Of a stretch of DNA of 64,000 bases, positions 40,254 through 48,542 are shown piece after piece. The translations under genes were made by a program, and so were the position numbers. This DNA is from Gammaproteobacteria bacterium (lineage in GTDB: Bacteria; Pseudomonadota; Gammaproteobacteria; Pseudomonadales; Azotimanducaceae). The notes below the pieces were generated by a model, which saw only the letters and a list, made by a program, of their open reading frames with translations, searched no databases and was not told where the DNA came from. Within the stretch, counting starts at the first letter, position 1, and every line of letters starts with the position of its first letter. The stretch lies in assembly GCA_002708765.1 (NCBI GenBank), contig PAPD01000013.1:189142-253141 (forward strand), written 5' to 3'.

Positions 40254-41713
40254 ATCATTCCAATTGGGAAGCGGTTATCGGTCTAGAAATCCATGTCCAG
40301 TTGTCGACAAACTCTAAAATTTTCTCTGCTTCTAGCACTGCATTTGGAGCTGAGCCGAATGACCAAGCTAACGAGATAGATCTAGGATTACCAGGTACTT
40401 TGCCAGCCGTTAATTCAGGCATATTTCCAAAAGCTATTGCCTTCGGAATCTGTATTGATGCGAATATCTCAAAAACTTCTCGATTCGACCGGAAAAACTA
40501 TTTTTACCCCGATTTACCAAAGGGTTACCAGATTACTCAAATGGAAATCCCCATAGTTACTAATGGAAAAATTGAGATCAAACCAATAACCGGTGGCAGC
40601 AAAACTATCAGAATAAATAGGGCGCATTTAGAAGAAGATGCCGGAAAATCGATCCATGGACTCATTCCCAATATGACTGGAATTGACTTGAATAGAGCAG
40701 GAATTCCATTACTCGAAATTGTCTCTGAACCAGATATGCGCAATGCGGAGGAAGCGGAAATTTACGCAAAATCAATCCATCAACTTGTAACTTATCTATC
40801 TATCTCGGATGGGAATATGGCAGAGGGATCGTTTAGATGCGATGCAAATGTCTCGGTCAGAAATAGAGGAGAAACGGTATTAGGTGTTCGCACGGAAACG
40901 AAAAACATCAACTCGTTCAAATTTTTAAAGAATGCAATAAATTATGAGATAGATAGGCAAATAACAATTCTAGAATCAGGCGCGAAAGTCGAACAAGAAA
41001 CCAGGCTATATGATTCGGTAAAAAACGAGACCAGACCGATGCGAAGTAAGGAAACAGCTACCGACTACAGGTATTTTCCCGAACCCGACTTATTGCCCGT
41101 AGTTCTAGATGAAGCCTATATAGAGGAAATCAGGTTAACGCTACCAGAATTGCCCACTCAAAAAAAAGACAGGTATTCTCAAGATTACGATTTAAACGAA
41201 GAAGAAGTATTTTTCTTGAGCAACGACTTAGATCTAGCAGAATATTTCGAAGAATGCGTTCGTCTCACAGGAGACGCAAAACAATCAGCGAACTGGTTGA
41301 AAGGAGAAATGGCAAGTCGTCTAAGTAAACACGAAATTACGATTAGAGAAGCGCCTGTATCTGCCAATAATCTTAGCAGAATAATTATCCGAATTGCTGA
41401 CGGAACCATTTCAAGCAAAATCGGAAAGAAAATCTTTTCTGCAATATGGGAGAATAACGGCATGGAAGTCGATCACCTCATAGAAGAAAAGAATCTATCT
41501 CAAGTATCTGATGAAAACGAATTACAAATGATTGTATCTGAAATAATAAGAAATAATCCTAAACAGGTTAAACAATTTCTTGATGGGAAAGGAAAACTAC
41601 TTGGCTATTTCGTCGGTCTTGTAATGAAAGAAACTTCCGGTAAAGCTAATCCCAAACAATTAAACGAATTAATACTAAAAAGACTCAATTCGGAGAAGAA
41701 AACTTCTCCGTAA
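40250..41713 (+). CDS. gatB: Asp/Glu-tRNA amidotransferase subunit GatB
   Basis: A 487-residue kinase/amidase subunit that activates the misacylated tRNA. Motifs: [36 protein letters not shown] and [10 protein letters not shown], then the C-terminal YqeY-like tail domain ([21 protein letters not shown] in parts). Its last codons and stop form part of a hairpin shared with the convergent DUF1499 gene; the two genes overlap by 29 bases. Confidence 0.98.
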   Translation: MNHSNWEAVIGLEIHVQLSTNSKIFSASSTAFGAEPNDQANEIDLGLPGTLPAVNSGIFPKAIAFGICIDANISKTSRFDRKNYFYPDLPKGYQITQMEIPIVTNGKIEIKPITGGSKTIRINRAHLEEDAGKSIHGLIPNMTGIDLNRAGIPLLEIVSEPDMRNAEEAEIYAKSIHQLVTYLSISDGNMAEGSFRCDANVSVRNRGETVLGVRTETKNINSFKFLKNAINYEIDRQITILESGAKVEQETRLYDSVKNETRPMRSKETATDYRYFPEPDLLPVVLDEAYIEEIRLTLPELPTQKKDRYSQDYDLNEEEVFFLSNDLDLAEYFEECVRLTGDAKQSANWLKGEMASRLSKHEITIREAPVSANNLSRIIIRIADGTISSKIGKKIFSAIWENNGMEVDHLIEEKNLSQVSDENELQMIVSEIIRNNPKQVKQFLDGKGKLLGYFVGLVMKETSGKANPKQLNELILKRLNSEKKTSP

Positions 41714-42434
41714 ATTCTTTTATTCTCGCAGCATTGACACCTAAATCGCTTTGACCAACTCGAGATTTAGAACGAACATCTACTATTACTCCATTATCCT
41801 GCTCCTTGATTCGAAGCACCAGATCATCTTTAAAACCAAACCAAAAACTCGTATCTACTGCTTCAATTCGACCATAAGAGGCGTCCATAGAAATTATTTC
41901 CATTCCCATAGATACCAATACCTCTCCTGATTTTTTGAGAGAATCGACCAAATTTAGATTAGATACTATAGATTTTATCTCAGGATACGCCGTCAGTGTA
42001 GCTGAAGCTAATTTCTCAGGTGGCCATGCCTCATCGCCATATTCTGAACTATTAGGAAAACTCTCTCTGAAGCTCTTTGCTACAACAAACTCTGGAGGAT
42101 TCTCAGTATCAGTAGATATATCGTGTATAGGGGGAACTGAAACTGCTGAGAGAATCTGAGGAGCCATAACAATCGTGGGCAATAAACTGACTATCATTGA
42201 TAAGAGACAAATTTTTCGGTCCCAGCTCAGTCCCATCCTCGAGTTCTGAAATATATAATACGCAGAAAAAAAAGAAAGAACGAGTCCACCAATGACCGCT
42301 ACGATTACGGAAACAAGGGAGGGCTGAAGCGCCACCCCTAGGAATCGATACCCTAGAGGCCCACTGATAAAAACTAAAATAAAAACAGTTGCCGCAACCA
42401 ACAGGGCTTTAGTTGAAAATTTCATTTCCTGCAT
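41685..42434 (-). CDS. Membrane protein with DUF1499 domain
   Basis: A 249-residue protein: three hydrophobic segments in the first 110 residues (about 10-28, 32-52, 75-95), then a DUF1499 domain whose end carries the typical [24 protein letters not shown] (in parts). The family's role is not established; it is widespread in marine proteobacteria and in plants. The start at ATG 42434 has AAGGAAG six bases upstream. The 3' end overlaps gatB. Confidence 0.8.
   Translation of the reverse strand: MQEMKFSTKALLVAATVFILVFISGPLGYRFLGVALQPSLVSVIVAVIGGLVLSFFSAYYIFQNSRMGLSWDRKICLLSMIVSLLPTIVMAPQILSAVSVPPIHDISTDTENPPEFVVAKSFRESFPNSSEYGDEAWPPEKLASATLTAYPEIKSIVSNLNLVDSLKKSGEVLVSMGMEIISMDASYGRIEAVDTSFWFGFKDDLVLRIKEQDNGVIVDVRSKSRVGQSDLGVNAARIKEFTEKFSSPN
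41686..41717. terminator. Bidirectional terminator inside overlapping 3' ends of gatB and the DUF1499 gene
   Basis: A perfect eight-base stem CGGAGAAG/CTTCTCCG (41691-41698 and 41703-41710) with an AAAA loop lies within the last codons of both convergent genes. A T-rich stretch (TTCTTTT) follows on the plus strand and TCTTTTT on the minus strand, some ten bases beyond the stem. The gatB stop codon follows immediately after the stem. Acting in both directions is inferred from symmetry. Confidence 0.55.
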
Positions 42435-42630
42435 CGAAAACTTCCTTAATTATTATCCTATAGTTGTATCTTATTTAACATAAAAACAACTCCAGGATGC
42501 TCTTTAAAAAGTGAGCAACAAAAAATATTGAGCCTAGAGAGTCCAATAGCCATAGTTACAAACTACCAAAACCAAAACATTTTATTGCAAATACAACAAC
42601 AACTCTTTATGGACTAATTGCGAATTAAAT

Positions 42631-43611
42631 TTATACAACCTTGATATGCCAAGGTTCATATCTAACACCGAGCATATTATTTCGGGGATACCTTATACTT
42701 ACATATCCCAGATCTACCAACTTTTTAAACTCATCTGTCGAAGAAAAAGCTTCCGTAAAATTCTTGCTACCATAACCAACTTTTCCAACGTCAAAATCTC
42801 CGACACCATGATATGAATGACCAGGCGGAGCCAAACTTCTAGATGCCTTTGATAGATTCCCCTCGGATTGAATAGTTTTTGCGATAAAAAGGTGGGTTTG
42901 CTTAACAACGCTTCTAATTCCCGAGGTAAGGGTTATAGTTTCACCTACATCAGCTTTGAGCTTTTTGTACAAAGCTTCCGAACTCCCTCTATACAAGAAA
43001 TGTCCTGTTTTTCCGATTTTTTTTGTGTTCTTCCTAGAAATCAAAGATGTCAAATCGGTTGTTACCTTCTCCCCTAGAAATCCATAATCTTTAGCATTAG
43101 CTAAAAAAAGGCTTTCAAAAAAATCGTTCTCTTGACGGGAAAATCTGCCAACAGCACTATAGCGACGACCAATCTGCTGCATTTCGTCAAAACCTAGGAC
43201 ATTGAAATTACCATGTCCAACCAATTGCTGGACTCTACTCAACCTCTTGAAGGTTGATATCAATACAGGATATTGGGCCTTAGGAAGATACAAATCCTTT
43301 TCGTGAGGACTCTCATAATTACGCATTTTTGAAAGATATGAAAACCGACTAGGTGTTTCGGTTTGCGACAAAATCACTTCTTGCTCCGATTCTCGCACGG
43401 CACCTACAGATGTAAAAGCTTGAAGAAACTCCCTTGAATCTGGAGCTTTAGACTTCATCAGTCGAATAGAATTATAAATCTGACGAGCTTCGATATCAGT
43501 GTCTTCGAAGGCAACATCTAAATTACCAAAAGTTTCACGATAAAAAAGTTGTGCGGACACTGCCGCGGCAGTCCCAACCGAGAAAAAGCGTAAGAAAGCT
43601 CTTCTATGCAA
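42631..43611 (-). CDS. Tat-exported M15-family D,D-carboxypeptidase-like protein (VanY-like)
   Basis: A 326-residue protein. A twin-arginine signal MHRRAFLRFF with a hydrophobic stretch AAAVSAQLFY occupies the first 26 residues. The C-terminal domain has the M15 zinc pattern: the arginine/glutamine loop SGIRSVVKQ, the ligand motif SYHGVGDFD, and the final EPWH. This family trims the terminal D-Ala of peptidoglycan stem peptides. The middle part (residues 40-200) is not recognised. Export by Tat rather than Sec would imply folding with zinc before transport. Confidence 0.78.
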   Translation of the reverse strand: MHRRAFLRFFSVGTAAAVSAQLFYRETFGNLDVAFEDTDIEARQIYNSIRLMKSKAPDSREFLQAFTSVGAVRESEQEVILSQTETPSRFSYLSKMRNYESPHEKDLYLPKAQYPVLISTFKRLSRVQQLVGHGNFNVLGFDEMQQIGRRYSAVGRFSRQENDFFESLFLANAKDYGFLGEKVTTDLTSLISRKNTKKIGKTGHFLYRGSSEALYKKLKADVGETITLTSGIRSVVKQTHLFIAKTIQSEGNLSKASRSLAPPGHSYHGVGDFDVGKVGYGSKNFTEAFSSTDEFKKLVDLGYVSIRYPRNNMLGVRYEPWHIKVV

Positions 43612-43705
43612 TTTTAAAGCCTTTTTGAATGCTCATAGATATTACCGATTTGGAAAAAATTGTACAACAAAACTGATCTTTTCAGATTCATGCTTTTGGG
43701 TAAAT

Positions 43706-44473
43706 CTATCTACCACCATCCACAACTATTGTCTGGCCCGTCACAAAACTTCCAGCAGATGAGGCCAAAAAAACCGCCGTCCCAGCTATTTCATTTGGCT
43801 CCCCAATGCGTTTCAGATGTGAGCCTTGAGTCGCATTTTTTAGGGTTTCCGAATCTTCCCAAAGCGCTCTAGCGAAGTCTGTTCTTACCAGACCAGGAGC
43901 TATAGCATTGGCCCTAACATTAAAAGACCCGAATTCCGATGAAATATTTCGGACAATCGCCATATCTGCCGCCTTTGAAACCCCATAAGTTCCTAGGGTT
44001 GGGCTCCCATTCATCCCACCTATGCTAGAAACTATCAGTATAACGCCGTCTCCTCTTTCTTTCATTTCCGGAATTACCATCTGACTTAACCAATGGTTTG
44101 ACTTGACATTCGAATCGAGGATTTTTTCGTAAGCTCCATCAGAAATATCAAGCATAGAACCATAAAACGGATTTACTGCAGCATTACAAACAAGTATATC
44201 GATCTTTCCCAATTTATCTCTGGTCGAATCAACCAGAGACTGCAGATCATCCTTTCTTCCTATGTGACAGGGAATTGACGTAGCCGACCCAAGCCCACTC
44301 TCCAGTTTCTCATTAATTTCCGAGGTAACAGATTCACACGCTTCCTCCTTTCTACTGGAAATCACCACATCAGCTCCATGAAGAGCCATTTGATAAGCTA
44401 TCGCTCTACCTATCCCCTTCGTCGACCCAGTCACTATCGCAACTTTTCCTGAAAGATCAAATAAGTTTTTCAT
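43706..44473 (-). CDS. Short-chain dehydrogenase/reductase, substrate unknown
   Basis: A 255-residue NAD(P)-binding SDR. Cofactor motif TGSTKGIG near residue 14, CNAAV near residue 92, catalytic serine in IVSSIGGM, YGVSKAA for the Tyr/Lys pair, and the C-terminal GSFVTGQTIVVDGG. Glycine-rich motif followed by arginine at SRKEE suggests NADPH. I start at ATG 44473 with GGAG four bases upstream. Such sequences annotate variously as 3-oxoacyl-ACP reductase or DHRS4-like; the true substrate cannot be read here. Confidence 0.85.
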   Translation of the reverse strand: MKNLFDLSGKVAIVTGSTKGIGRAIAYQMALHGADVVISSRKEEACESVTSEINEKLESGLGSATSIPCHIGRKDDLQSLVDSTRDKLGKIDILVCNAAVNPFYGSMLDISDGAYEKILDSNVKSNHWLSQMVIPEMKERGDGVILIVSSIGGMNGSPTLGTYGVSKAADMAIVRNISSEFGSFNVRANAIAPGLVRTDFARALWEDSETLKNATQGSHLKRIGEPNEIAGTAVFLASSAGSFVTGQTIVVDGGR

Positions 44474-44574
44474 GACTCTCCTTTTTCTATCCCCCAGTAT
44501 ACAATTTCTACTCAAATTTTCTGGAAACATTATAGTAACAATATCAAAGCGATATAGTAGCCAGCAAATGACTA

Positions 44575-45717
44575 TTAGAAAGGAAGAATCTCTCTTCCCC
44601 GCATCACTACTAGTCTAGGCTTACTTAATATACTCAAATCATCCAAAGGATTCTTGTCGTAAATTATAAAATCTGCTGACAAACCAGATTTTATAGCGCC
44701 CGTTATTTTTGACAAACCATTTGCTAAAGCCGCATCCGAAGTAGCTGCTTTTAAAACTTCTAATGGAGTCAAGGACGCAAAATGAGCAAACACTGGGATC
44801 GCTGACGGCAAATCATTGTGGAAGATATTAGGTATTCCTGCGTCCGTTGAAGCAATAAAACGAATACCGAGATCCTTCATTTTCATATAATTATCACGTA
44901 TTACCATAGAATATGGGGAGTTCCTGAAACGATCCCACCCTGAATTAATTGTCGGTGAAACCCAGATGTTTTTTTCAGAAATAGCTGCAGCTATATTATG
45001 ATCGAAATCTCTACCCCAACCATTTTTCCCGACCCAAGAGCAATGCTCTATAGTGCTCACTCCCGCCTTTACAGCCTGCGCTATTCCATCGGTTCCATGA
45101 CAATGGGCAGCAACCGGATATTTTTTCTCTTTAGCTATATTCACTATTTTAATCACAAAATCGTCATCAAACTGATTGTCTGAGGGCTTCGATCCGGGCG
45201 TTATATTACCTCCAGTAATCATTACCTTGATCAAATCAACACCTGCATTTATCTGTAAGCTAAGAATCTGCTTCGCTCTTTCAAGAGAATCAGTACCTCC
45301 ACCCCAAAAATGACAATGTCCTGCTAGAGATGTTATCGGCTGCCCAGCACAAAGTAGGCGCGGCCCCAATATTTCGTTTTTATCTATTTGATTTCTAGCT
45401 TCTATTTCAAAGTGCTTCCCTCCACCCAAATCTCTCGCCGTAGTTACTCCTGCTCTGACCATAGATTCAGCTCTGATTCTAATATTCTCCTTGACTTCAA
45501 GATCAGAAATAGCGTCCTGACTTAAAGGGTCAGTTACCTTTGGATCCAAGCAAAGGTGCACATGAGAATCTATTAAACCTGGGATCGCAAAGCATCCTGA
45601 GAAATCTTTAGACTTTGTTGATTGTTTTTTTCCGATTATCCCTTCTTCAACAGGAATGTCGCCCACTATGAGCTCGTCTTCAATACCATTCCAGTATGTC
45701 AGATTTCGGTAAATCAT
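44575..45717 (-). CDS. Amidohydrolase-superfamily protein (prolidase/imidazolonepropionase-like)
   Basis: A 380-residue TIM-barrel metal hydrolase. The first metal motif is DSHVHLC near residue 50, the bridging lysine lies in DLIKVMITGGN, the other ligands in VAAHCHG, IEHCSW and the catalytic Asp in STDAGIPN. The C-terminal composite beta domain resumes with SADFIIYDKNPL. This clade hydrolyses small cyclic amides or dipeptides; the exact substrate is unknown. It lies alone between the SDR gene and coaX. Confidence 0.82.
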   Translation of the reverse strand: MIYRNLTYWNGIEDELIVGDIPVEEGIIGKKQSTKSKDFSGCFAIPGLIDSHVHLCLDPKVTDPLSQDAISDLEVKENIRIRAESMVRAGVTTARDLGGGKHFEIEARNQIDKNEILGPRLLCAGQPITSLAGHCHFWGGGTDSLERAKQILSLQINAGVDLIKVMITGGNITPGSKPSDNQFDDDFVIKIVNIAKEKKYPVAAHCHGTDGIAQAVKAGVSTIEHCSWVGKNGWGRDFDHNIAAAISEKNIWVSPTINSGWDRFRNSPYSMVIRDNYMKMKDLGIRFIASTDAGIPNIFHNDLPSAIPVFAHFASLTPLEVLKAATSDAALANGLSKITGAIKSGLSADFIIYDKNPLDDLSILSKPRLVVMRGREILPF

Positions 45718-45782
45718 TTCTTTTGGAAAGCTATCAAAGGCTTCTCAAACATAGCTAATGTGATCTTTTTTTTCGCTACCAT

Positions 45783-46553
45783 TTATCGATTCAAAGAATT
45801 TATCTGTTTTAATCCTATCAAGATAAGATCAGATATTACTTGATCAAATAATTTTTCGTGATCGAATAAATGTGCGAAACCTCCGGTTCCAATAACCAGG
45901 GGCGGCTCGCCCATGAATTGTTCTTGGGAAATTCGCTGAACGATCTCTTTTATCATGCCAACATTAGACCAATACAAACCTGATTGAATGCTTTCTACAG
46001 TAGTTTTACCCAGAGCATTTTTTACAGGTTTAATCTCAACCGAAGGAAGCTGCGCTGTCCTCTCTTCCAGGGCTTCCATTGCTAGCCGAACCCCGGGCAA
46101 TATATTACCACCAATGAATTCTTTATCCTTTGTTATTGCACAAATCGTAGTGGCTGTCCCGAAATCGGCAACGATAAGGTTCTTATCAGGGCACTTCACT
46201 AATGCTCCAACTGCATCAGCTATCCTGTCCGCACCTACTTCCTTCGGATCCTTATAGAGTATCTTCAATCCAGTTTTTACTCCTGCTCGCAAAACTAAAG
46301 GATCCAAACCGAAATATTTTTGGCAACAAGCGCGAACGGAGTAAAGCAACTCAGGAACTACACAGCAGATAACTACTTCCTCAATTTCATCCGGCTTAAC
46401 CTGATTTTCTCGCAAAACAGACCGCAGAAAAACTCCGAGCTCATCTGAGGAGGACTGAACTTGAGAGGTCTTTCTAAACTGTATTTTTAATTCTTCTTCC
46501 AAAAAGATGCCGCCGAAAATCTGACTATTTCCTATATCAAGGCACAGAAGCAT
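45783..46553 (-). CDS. coaX: Type III pantothenate kinase CoaX
   Basis: Phosphorylates pantothenate, the first step of CoA synthesis. Family motifs: LDIGNSQIFGGIF at the N-terminus, VGADRIADAVGAL near residue 102 and VADFGTATTI near residue 127. Length 256 is normal. The downstream partner birA, often adjacent in Pseudomonas, is not here; instead the operon is panB-panC-coaX, with panC stopping two bases before coaX starts. Confidence 0.95.
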   Translation of the reverse strand: MLLCLDIGNSQIFGGIFLEEELKIQFRKTSQVQSSSDELGVFLRSVLRENQVKPDEIEEVVICCVVPELLYSVRACCQKYFGLDPLVLRAGVKTGLKILYKDPKEVGADRIADAVGALVKCPDKNLIVADFGTATTICAITKDKEFIGGNILPGVRLAMEALEERTAQLPSVEIKPVKNALGKTTVESIQSGLYWSNVGMIKEIVQRISQEQFMGEPPLVIGTGGFAHLFDHEKLFDQVISDLILIGLKQINSLNR

Positions 46554-46555
46554 AA

Positions 46556-47323
46556 TTATTTCACTAACACGTTATCTATCAAACGCACCCTTTTTTCTCC
46601 CGAACCAATAACGATCGCTCCATAGCGACGCCGATGTTTGCTAATCACATAATCGACATCAAAACCCTCTTTAAGAAGTTGTTCTGATATTTCTTCATCC
46701 GAACCTGGTCTCGACAATATCTTATAAAATAGTGGTGCTTGCTGTCTTTGAATCAAGCTAAGATTCTTGTTTCTAGAACTCATCGCCAAGCCATCAGGCT
46801 CTCTAATCGTTGGACAAGCCTGAATTTCTATATTCAGATGAAAAGATCTTACCAGACCCCGAGCAAGTTCTAGCTGCTGGTAATCTTTTTCTCCCATAAA
46901 AACTTTATCTGGTCTAATTAGTAAGAAGAGTTTCATTAAAACTGTTAAAACACCGGTAAAGTGGCCAGGTCTGTTCTTCCCGCACAATTCCAAGCTAAGA
47001 GACTTCTCATTCACCTCATAAGCAAAGTCGTCCGGATAGATTTGATCATGGGCGGGAAGAAAAACAGCACTTACTCCCTCCTCTGATAATATTGCTAAAT
47101 CCTTGGCCTCCGTTTTCGGATAATTGCATAAATCTTTAGGGTCATTAAATTGAGTAGAATTGACAAAAATACTAGCGATGGTCACATCGCATGCTTTCTT
47201 GGCAGCTAAGAAAAGAGAAGCATGTCCCTTATGTAGTGCTCCCATGGTAGGAACATAACCCACTGTTCCCTTGATGCAATTCCTATACTTTTTTAAGGCT
47301 TTTATAGAATCCAGTATTTCCAT
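46556..47323 (-). CDS. panC: Pantothenate synthetase PanC
   Basis: Joins pantoate and beta-alanine with ATP. The HIGH-type motif is PTMGALHKGH near residue 26 and the KMSKS-like site appears as MSSRN; DKVFMGEKDYQQL follows the family pattern. About 255 residues, somewhat shorter than in E. coli. The ATG at 47323 shares one base with the panB stop (TGATG); an in-frame TTG lies three bases earlier. Confidence 0.95.
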   Translation of the reverse strand: MEILDSIKALKKYRNCIKGTVGYVPTMGALHKGHASLFLAAKKACDVTIASIFVNSTQFNDPKDLCNYPKTEAKDLAILSEEGVSAVFLPAHDQIYPDDFAYEVNEKSLSLELCGKNRPGHFTGVLTVLMKLFLLIRPDKVFMGEKDYQQLELARGLVRSFHLNIEIQACPTIREPDGLAMSSRNKNLSLIQRQQAPLFYKILSRPGSDEEISEQLLKEGFDVDYVISKHRRRYGAIVIGSGEKRVRLIDNVLVK

Positions 47324-48111
47324 CAATAACTCTCGCTCATCGAAGGGAAAGAACTAGATCGAACGTCATCATGAAAATTCTCTAATGAAACGGAAACAAT
47401 TTTCTCAAGGTCTGCATATTTTCTAAGGTATTTTGGCTCAAAGTCCGAATCTACACCTAATAGGTCGTGAAGAACAAGCACCTGACCATTTGTTCTAGCA
47501 CCTGCTCCTATACCAATCGTAGGAATAACGAGGCTTTGGGTTATGCATTCACCTACCTCGCTAGGAACACACTCCAAAACCAGGGAAAAACAACCAACAT
47601 CTTCTAGCTGTTTTGCTTCCTCCAAGATTCTTTCTTTTTCGACGCTTCCCTTGGCTTGAACCTGATAACCTCCAGTGCAATTAATCGCCTGAGGCTACAA
47701 ACCTAAGTGCCCCATTACAGGAATTCCTGATTTTACTATATGTTCTATTATTTCTAACTTATCGCCTGCTCCCTCTATTTTTATAGCGTTTGCTCCTGCC
47801 TTAACCAATGACTCTAAAGCTTCCATTGCATATTCGATTCCGCGGGAACATGTCAAAAATGGCATATCGGATATTATGAATTTTTTTTTCGCTGATCTTG
47901 CAACAGCTGCAGTATGAAGAGTCATCATTTCAATGGTTGCATGAATAGTAGAATCAAACCCGTGAATCACGGAGGCCAAAGAATCCCCGACCAACAGACA
48001 ATCTACATTTGTCTTGTTCAGAATCTTGGCCGACCAAGCGTCATAACATGTAACCATCGAAATTGGCGTTCTCTCTCTTTTCCGAAGACTAAAAAGCTTT
48101 ACAGTATTCAT
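47323..48111 (-). pseudogene. panB: Ketopantoate hydroxymethyltransferase PanB, interrupted by in-frame amber codon
   Basis: The frame is full length (262 codons; E. coli PanB has 264 residues) and open except for one TAG at 47695-47697, about residue 139, between GHLGL and PQAINCTGGYQ. In homologues this position is usually Thr, Gln, Leu or Met, so a single base change from CAG or TTG would explain it. Active-site residues are intact on both sides: VGDSL (metal ligand Asp), KIEG, and LECVP. No other damage is seen. Either a recent loss of the first pantothenate step, a sequencing error, or read-through. The downstream half could restart at ATG 47625 only without the N-terminal half of the barrel. 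Confidence 0.85.
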
Positions 48112-48423
48112 ATCTCTCCTCTAATACCGCTAAAAAGGAGAGCAATACCTATACCTCGAAAAGAAATCGTTCGCTTATAAGGTACCTGTCCTTTCGCGGA
48201 TCAAGTCCAAGAATTCGCACAAATTCAAACCTAGCAGTTTTTGGATTCATGCGAAAAAATTGCGAGCAAGGATATAAAGAATAAAAAGAAGTGTCTAGAA
48301 ATATTGAATAAACCTAATTTAACTCTAACTGGAAAAATGGCACCTAAAAGAAAAAGAATGGCGCGATAAAAGTCTTTTTTTTTTAAAAAATATCCACCAT
48401 CTGATAGAATCGCCTTTCTCACA
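48112..48423. other. 312-base gap between panB and the tRNA gene
   Basis: The two neighbours point away from each other. On the panB side a strong ribosome-binding site (AGAGGAG) lies just upstream of the ATG and can pair with CTCTCC 17 bases further upstream. On the tRNA side is a promoter at 48382-48410. The middle (roughly 48150-48370) holds no gene that I can support; folK and pcnB, which often precede panB, are absent. Confidence 0.5.
48382..48410 (+). promoter_or_regulatory. Promoter of the CAU-anticodon tRNA gene
   Basis: TTTAAA (48382-48387) and TAGAAT (48405-48410) are 17 bases apart, preceded by an A/T tract that could act as UP element and followed by the GC-rich discriminator CGCC typical of stable-RNA promoters. 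The tRNA begins 13 bases after the -10 element. Confidence 0.55.
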
Positions 48424-48500
48424 GGGCCTGTAGCTCAGTTGGTTAGAGCAGTGGACTCATAATCCATTGGTCGGAGGTTCGAGTCCTCCCGGGCCCACCA
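48424..48500 (+). tRNA. tRNA with CAU anticodon, probably tRNA-Ile2
   Basis: A 77-nt cloverleaf with encoded CCA. Acceptor GGGCCTG/CGGGCCC, D-arm GCTC/GAGC, anticodon stem GTGGA/TCCAT with CAT at 48458-48460, and T-arm GGAGG/CCTCC around TTCGAGT. It is not the initiator tRNA, because the first pair is G:C and the anticodon stem lacks three G:C pairs. The location beside rpoD and the GGGCC acceptor resemble the tRNA-Ile2 gene of other gammaproteobacteria, in which TilS converts C34 to lysidine; elongator Met is the alternative. Confidence 0.93.
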
Positions 48501-48542
48501 AATAGATGCGCCTATGCTATCCTCAAATAGATATCTTAGATT

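Noticed and set aside
41685..45717. The four accessory genes as a genomic island
   Set aside because: No integrase, tRNA junction, direct repeats or clear change in base composition; they look like ordinary resident genes.
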